From NCBI GenBank assembly GCA_027036755.1, contig JALWDV010000777.1:1-6769 (forward strand): a DNA stretch of 6,769 bases, written 5' to 3'. Numbering within the stretch: the first letter of the stretch is position 1; each line of letters opens with the position of its first letter. This document shows positions 3,963-6,769 of the stretch, in pieces. Origin of the DNA: Anaerolineae bacterium. Lineage in GTDB: Bacteria; Chloroflexota; Anaerolineae; J102. The position numbers and the translations under genes were made by a program. Under the pieces are notes generated by a model that made no database searches, was not told the origin of the DNA, and saw nothing but the letters and a program-made list of their open reading frames with translations.

Positions 3963-6521
3963 TTGACGACCGTGAGAGCGCCCCGCTCCCTTCTGCGCAG
4001 ATGGCTGTTGCTCGCCTCCCTGGCGTTGGCCTACGCCGTGCAACTCATCTGCTTCCCCGTCAATCCCAACGGCCCCTTTTTTCAGCATCTGCTGGGAATT
4101 GCGCCGTGGTTGGGGCGTGAAGAGGCGCGCTTGCTGCCGGGCGCACTGGGCTATCTGCTCTCGATGGGACTGTTCGCCTGGGCCGCGCCCGCGCTGGGGC
4201 CAGAACCGGGTCGGGCTGCGAACGGGCGCGGGGCCGCCGCACACTCTGCTCTGGGCCGCGCCCGGGGGCTGACGATAGCGCTGATGGCGCTGGCCATGGG
4301 GCTGCTGGCGCTGAGCACGGTGCGATTTGCCCTCTCTGGCGAAGACGCGCTCACCCGATGGCTGTGGGCGGGCAGCGTGGCGGTCTGGCTGCTGGGCGCG
4401 GCCGCGATGGCCTGGCGAACGCCGCCAACGCCCGACGCCTCGTCTCCTCTCTTCGCCCCGCGTCACGGCCTGGCCCTCGCCGCCATCCTGGCGGGCGCCA
4501 TCTGGCTGCGCTTCTGGCTGCTGGCCGATATCCCCAACGATTTGCATGGCGACATGGCCAGCATGGGCTTGCAGGCCCGGACCATCCTCTCCGGCGCTGC
4601 GCCCGGGCTCTTTCATCAGGGATGGGCCAACATCCCCATGCTCGGATTTTATCCCTCGGTCATCGGCCTCAAGTTCATCTCCAACAGCATTCTGGGGCTG
4701 AATTTCATGCCCGCGGTGGCGGGAACGCTGACCATCCTCGGCCTCTACCTCCTCGCCTGGCGATTGTTTGACTCCCATCGGCTGGCGGGATTGGCCGCGG
4801 CCGCGCTGGCCGTCAACATCCCCCACATCCACTTCTCCCGTCTGGCCGCGTACATGGATCCCTGGCCCTGGATTCTCTTCGCCTTCTTCTTTCTGACCCA
4901 CGGCCTGCGCGGGCGCAAACTCTGGGCCTTCGCGGTGGCCGGGTTGCTGACAGGCGTCAGCCTCTTCATGTATTACTCGGGCCGGGTGATCCTCATCATC
5001 CTGCCCCTGGCCGCGCTCTATTTGCTGATCACCCACTGGCCCCAGGCCCGCCGCGACGCCCGGTTTTTGGGGATGGGCGCGTTGCTCACCGCCGGGGGGA
5101 TGGCGGTGGCGCTGGGCCCCTCCGCCCTCTACTTCCTGCAACATTCCGACGCCCTGCTGGAACGCTCCCGCTCGGTGTTTCTCTTTCACGAGCCGGTGAT
5201 GACGCATCTGCTGGGCAAATATGGCGTCGATACGCCCGCGGCCGTGCTGTGGGAGCAGCTCAAAGCCTCGCTGCTGATGTTCAATTACAGTCACGACACC
5301 AGCACGCAATTTGGCTACACCGCGCCCATGTTCAGCGCCGCGCTTTCGCCCCTGGTGTTGCTGGGGGTGGGATACAGCCTGCGGCGATGGCGGCGGCCCG
5401 GCCCGGGATTCACCTTGATCTGGCTTTTCGCCATCATCATCACCGGCAGCGCGTTAACCAACAACGCGCCCTTCTGGCCCCGGCTGACGGGCGTTTTGCC
5501 CGCGGCCGCGCTGATGGCGGGCGTCGCCATCGATGCGTCGCTGAAAGGGTGGGGGCTGGAGCGGCCCGTCCTTTCGTTTTGGCAACCGGGCCCGGCGGCG
5601 GTGGCCGTGCTGGCCGCGGCCCTGTTCATCGCTTTGGTCGGCCAGCGCAATTGGGCCGACTACACCGCTTTCGTCGGCAACAACGCCCGGGCCCAGGCCC
5701 GCATCGGGCGTTATCTCGACGCGCTGCCCGATGACATCACCGCGTGCAGCTTCTCGCAGCCCTATCGTCTGAACGAGCGGGAGACCGCGTTTCTGGCCTG
5801 GCCGCACCGGCTGGTGGATCTGGCTCCTGACGCCGCGGAAGAGGCCCTAAACGCCTGCCCGGGCCCGGCCCGCGTCTGGATTTTGGCTGCCGACGACAAC
5901 AGTCAGCTCGCCCGGGTGCAGTTGCGCTGGCCCGATGGCCAGTTGCGAATGCACCGTAACGGCGCTGAGCGACCCGTTTTCCTCTCCTATCTCATCCCCT
6001 CGGCGAGCGCCAATCCTCCCGGCCCGGCGCGACAGCCTGCGGCGCAAAGCAGCGCCTATCTGCCCGACGGCGACACCTTCATCCCCGACAGGGTGTGGCT
6101 GGGGAACGAGCGTAGCTCGGTGACGCGCTGGCGCGTGGGCCCGGTGCGGGTGACCGGCCACGCGCTGACGCTTCTGGTCGGGCCCGTGGCGGGCCATGAT
6201 GCGGTCTACGACTACATCGAGCTCATCGACGAACTGGGCCGGGTGCAGCGTTTCGAGGCCGAGGACGCGGCCATCACCTCGGGCGACCAATTCGCCAGCC
6301 AGGATGGCCTGGATAATCACTGGTGGGTGCAGACCTTTGGGCCTTTCAGCGGCGGGCGGGCGTTGGTGGCCCGCAAACGCGAGCTCGTCCCCGCGCTGGT
6401 CACGACCATCTCCCTGCCCAACGGCCTTTATGATCTCAGCATCGGCACGTTCACCGGCGATCCCGCCAACGGCGTCTTTGGCCTGGGCGTGCAAAGCGAT
6501 GCCTGGGAGGAGAGGGAGTAG
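3963..6521 (+). CDS. GT-C membrane glycosyltransferase (family 39 / PMT-like) with C-terminal beta domain
   Basis: This 852-residue integral membrane protein resembles the ArnT/PMT class, which uses polyprenyl-phosphate sugars to glycosylate lipid or protein acceptors outside the cytoplasmic membrane. About 14-16 hydrophobic helices are seen: four in an N-terminal block (about 13-30, 58-77, 103-122, 132-150), then a GT-C core from about 168 to 560. The loop after the first core helix, DIPNDLHGDMASMGLQAR (189-206), carries D193 and D197, matching the acidic site expected there, although the common GDE has become GDM. SRLAAYMDPWPW (292-303) is another typical core segment. Residues about 565-690 form an extracytoplasmic region, and about 695-846 look like a beta-sandwich with RFEAEDA (763-769), WWVQTFGPFSGG (787-798) and GTFTGDPANG (828-837), reminiscent of carbohydrate-binding modules. 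Start choice is open: TTG 3963 (numbering used here) or GTG 3972; neither has a strong ribosome site. The gene ends before a terminator. The donor and acceptor are unknown. Confidence 0.85.
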   Translation: MTTVRAPRSLLRRWLLLASLALAYAVQLICFPVNPNGPFFQHLLGIAPWLGREEARLLPGALGYLLSMGLFAWAAPALGPEPGRAANGRGAAAHSALGRARGLTIALMALAMGLLALSTVRFALSGEDALTRWLWAGSVAVWLLGAAAMAWRTPPTPDASSPLFAPRHGLALAAILAGAIWLRFWLLADIPNDLHGDMASMGLQARTILSGAAPGLFHQGWANIPMLGFYPSVIGLKFISNSILGLNFMPAVAGTLTILGLYLLAWRLFDSHRLAGLAAAALAVNIPHIHFSRLAAYMDPWPWILFAFFFLTHGLRGRKLWAFAVAGLLTGVSLFMYYSGRVILIILPLAALYLLITHWPQARRDARFLGMGALLTAGGMAVALGPSALYFLQHSDALLERSRSVFLFHEPVMTHLLGKYGVDTPAAVLWEQLKASLLMFNYSHDTSTQFGYTAPMFSAALSPLVLLGVGYSLRRWRRPGPGFTLIWLFAIIITGSALTNNAPFWPRLTGVLPAAALMAGVAIDASLKGWGLERPVLSFWQPGPAAVAVLAAALFIALVGQRNWADYTAFVGNNARAQARIGRYLDALPDDITACSFSQPYRLNERETAFLAWPHRLVDLAPDAAEEALNACPGPARVWILAADDNSQLARVQLRWPDGQLRMHRNGAERPVFLSYLIPSASANPPGPARQPAAQSSAYLPDGDTFIPDRVWLGNERSSVTRWRVGPVRVTGHALTLLVGPVAGHDAVYDYIELIDELGRVQRFEAEDAAITSGDQFASQDGLDNHWWVQTFGPFSGGRALVARKRELVPALVTTISLPNGLYDLSIGTFTGDPANGVFGLGVQSDAWEERE

Positions 6522-6546
6522 GATTCATCCAGTTGTGTTGATGCGC

Positions 6547-6577
6547 TGCGCCGGAACGCACTTCCGGCGCATTTTTT
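6547..6577 (+). terminator. Intrinsic transcription terminator
   Basis: TGCGCCGGAA (6547-6556) pairs perfectly with TTCCGGCGCA (6562-6571) around the 5-nt loop CGCAC, followed at once by six T residues (6572-6577). It lies 26 nt after the glycosyltransferase stop and closes the operon. It is the only textbook Rho-independent terminator in the window. Confidence 0.92.
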
Positions 6578-6587
6578 CGCCGAACCC

Positions 6588-6606
6588 GCCGGATTGCGAA
6601 TCCGGC
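6588..6606. repeat. 8-bp hairpin after the terminator
   Basis: GCCGGATT (6588-6595) pairs with AATCCGGC (6599-6606) around GCG. It shares the CCGGAT word with the 59-bp repeat, so it may be a decayed module of that repeat. The following 6607-6671 shows no ORF, RNA gene or repeat that I can recognise. Confidence 0.6.
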
Positions 6607-6671
6607 TGGATGCAGAGAGCTCCCAGGGCGGATTCGATGAACATTGGCAAAATAGTCCGGTTATAGGCAGG

Positions 6672-6686
6672 GGGCGCTTCGCGCCC
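6672..6686. repeat. 6-bp hairpin GGGCGC/GCGCCC
   Basis: GGGCGC (6672-6677) pairs with GCGCCC (6681-6686) around TTC. It is the first of a chain of hairpins running into the right 59-bp repeat. Confidence 0.6.
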
Positions 6687-6695
6687 GCCGCCAGC

Positions 6696-6718
6696 GCCGG
6701 GGGATAAAGTCCCCCGGC
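6696..6718. repeat. Perfect 9-bp hairpin entering the right 59-bp repeat
   Basis: GCCGGGGGA (6696-6704) pairs with TCCCCCGGC (6710-6718) around TAAAG. Its right arm overlaps the first bases of the 59-bp repeat, so the full repeat unit is longer than 59 bp. The left copy begins at base 1, so its matching left arm would lie outside the window. Confidence 0.7.
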
Positions 6719-6769
6719 TAGAAACAGCGCCCCTGCGGGGCTAGCCGGATTTATCCGGCGCTGTTTTGT
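6711..6769. repeat. 59-bp structured repeat, right copy (three-way junction fold)
   Basis: This is the same sequence as 1-59 except G6727 for T17. Here the fold is perfect: an outer 8-bp stem AAACAGCG (6722-6729) with CGCTGTTT (6759-6766) encloses two side hairpins, CCCC-TGC-GGGG (6730-6740) and CCGGAT-TT-ATCCGG (6745-6758), joined by CTAG. A competing fold pairs CCGGCTAG (6714-6721) with CTAGCCGG (6741-6748). The repeat is cut off by the window end. Confidence 0.85.

Noticed and set aside
3636..5309. 557-codon open frame on the minus strand
   Set aside because: It lies antisense to trmD and the glycosyltransferase, runs straight through element D, is rich in Gly/Arg/Gln/His/Pro low-complexity sequence and has no recognisable motif. 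High GC makes such antisense frames common.
6578..6671. Possible tRNA or small RNA after the terminator
   Set aside because: Only one short hairpin (6588-6606) is found; there is no cloverleaf, TTCGA-type arm or promoter.
1..6769. Circular plasmid or phage with overlapping ends
   Set aside because: The end repeats differ at one base (17 against 6727), no replication or mobilisation gene is present, and the gene content is chromosomal.

Overview
The window is GC-rich bacterial DNA, very probably from an uncultured or poorly known Chloroflexota-type bacterium. That placement is an inference with moderate to low confidence, from the style of the family-39-like membrane glycosyltransferase and the many palindromic intergenic repeats. 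It holds five well-supported genes, all on the + strand. In order they are a macrodomain ADP-ribose/O-acetyl-ADP-ribose hydrolase (534-1073), a membrane-anchored glycerophosphodiester phosphodiesterase (1348-2187), a HAD-family phosphatase (2184-2888), the tRNA m1G37 methyltransferase TrmD (3051-3812), and a large GT-C membrane glycosyltransferase with a C-terminal beta-rich domain (3963-6521). A strong intrinsic terminator follows the last gene at 6547-6577.

No phage, CRISPR, toxin or defence system is visible. What stands out is the intergenic DNA. Every gap except the 4-nt overlap between the phosphodiesterase and the phosphatase is filled by a short, gene-less inverted-repeat (MITE-like) element. 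Elements A (201-354) and D (3802-3953) belong to one family, lie in opposite orientations, end in GTAA/GTGA, and carry 8-bp target-site duplications (perfect for A, 7 of 8 for D). Element B (1063-1315) has the same ends but an unrelated GC-rich interior and no visible target duplication. Element C (2895-3045) belongs to a different family and carries a near-perfect 7-8 bp target duplication. GTAA ends with 8-bp duplications are the signature of the IS66 family, so A, B and D are plausibly IS66-mobilised; no transposase lies in the window.

Taking C and D out, with one copy of each target duplication, restores a compact operon: phosphodiesterase and phosphatase overlap as ATGA, the phosphatase stop lies 4 nt before the trmD ATG, and the trmD stop overlaps or abuts the glycosyltransferase start. 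The insertions pried the operon apart at its junctions without breaking a reading frame. In D the stop codon of trmD is now supplied by the element end, and in B the stop of the macrodomain gene is likewise in the element end, read in the same frame. In C the target duplication contains the trmD start codon, so the ATG now exists twice.

Layout: 1-59 is the left copy of a 59-bp structured repeat that also closes the window (6711-6769, one mismatch). 60-533 holds a hairpin, a doubtful 23-codon ORF, element A and a second palindrome. 534-6521 holds the genes and elements B, C and D. 6522-6769 holds the terminator and a string of hairpins leading into the right 59-bp repeat. As to shared function, the phosphodiesterase would release sn-glycerol-3-phosphate outside the membrane and the translationally coupled HAD enzyme may act on a phosphate ester downstream of it, but this is only suggested by the coupling. 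TrmD is a housekeeping enzyme found here away from its usual rpsP-rimM-rplS neighbours.
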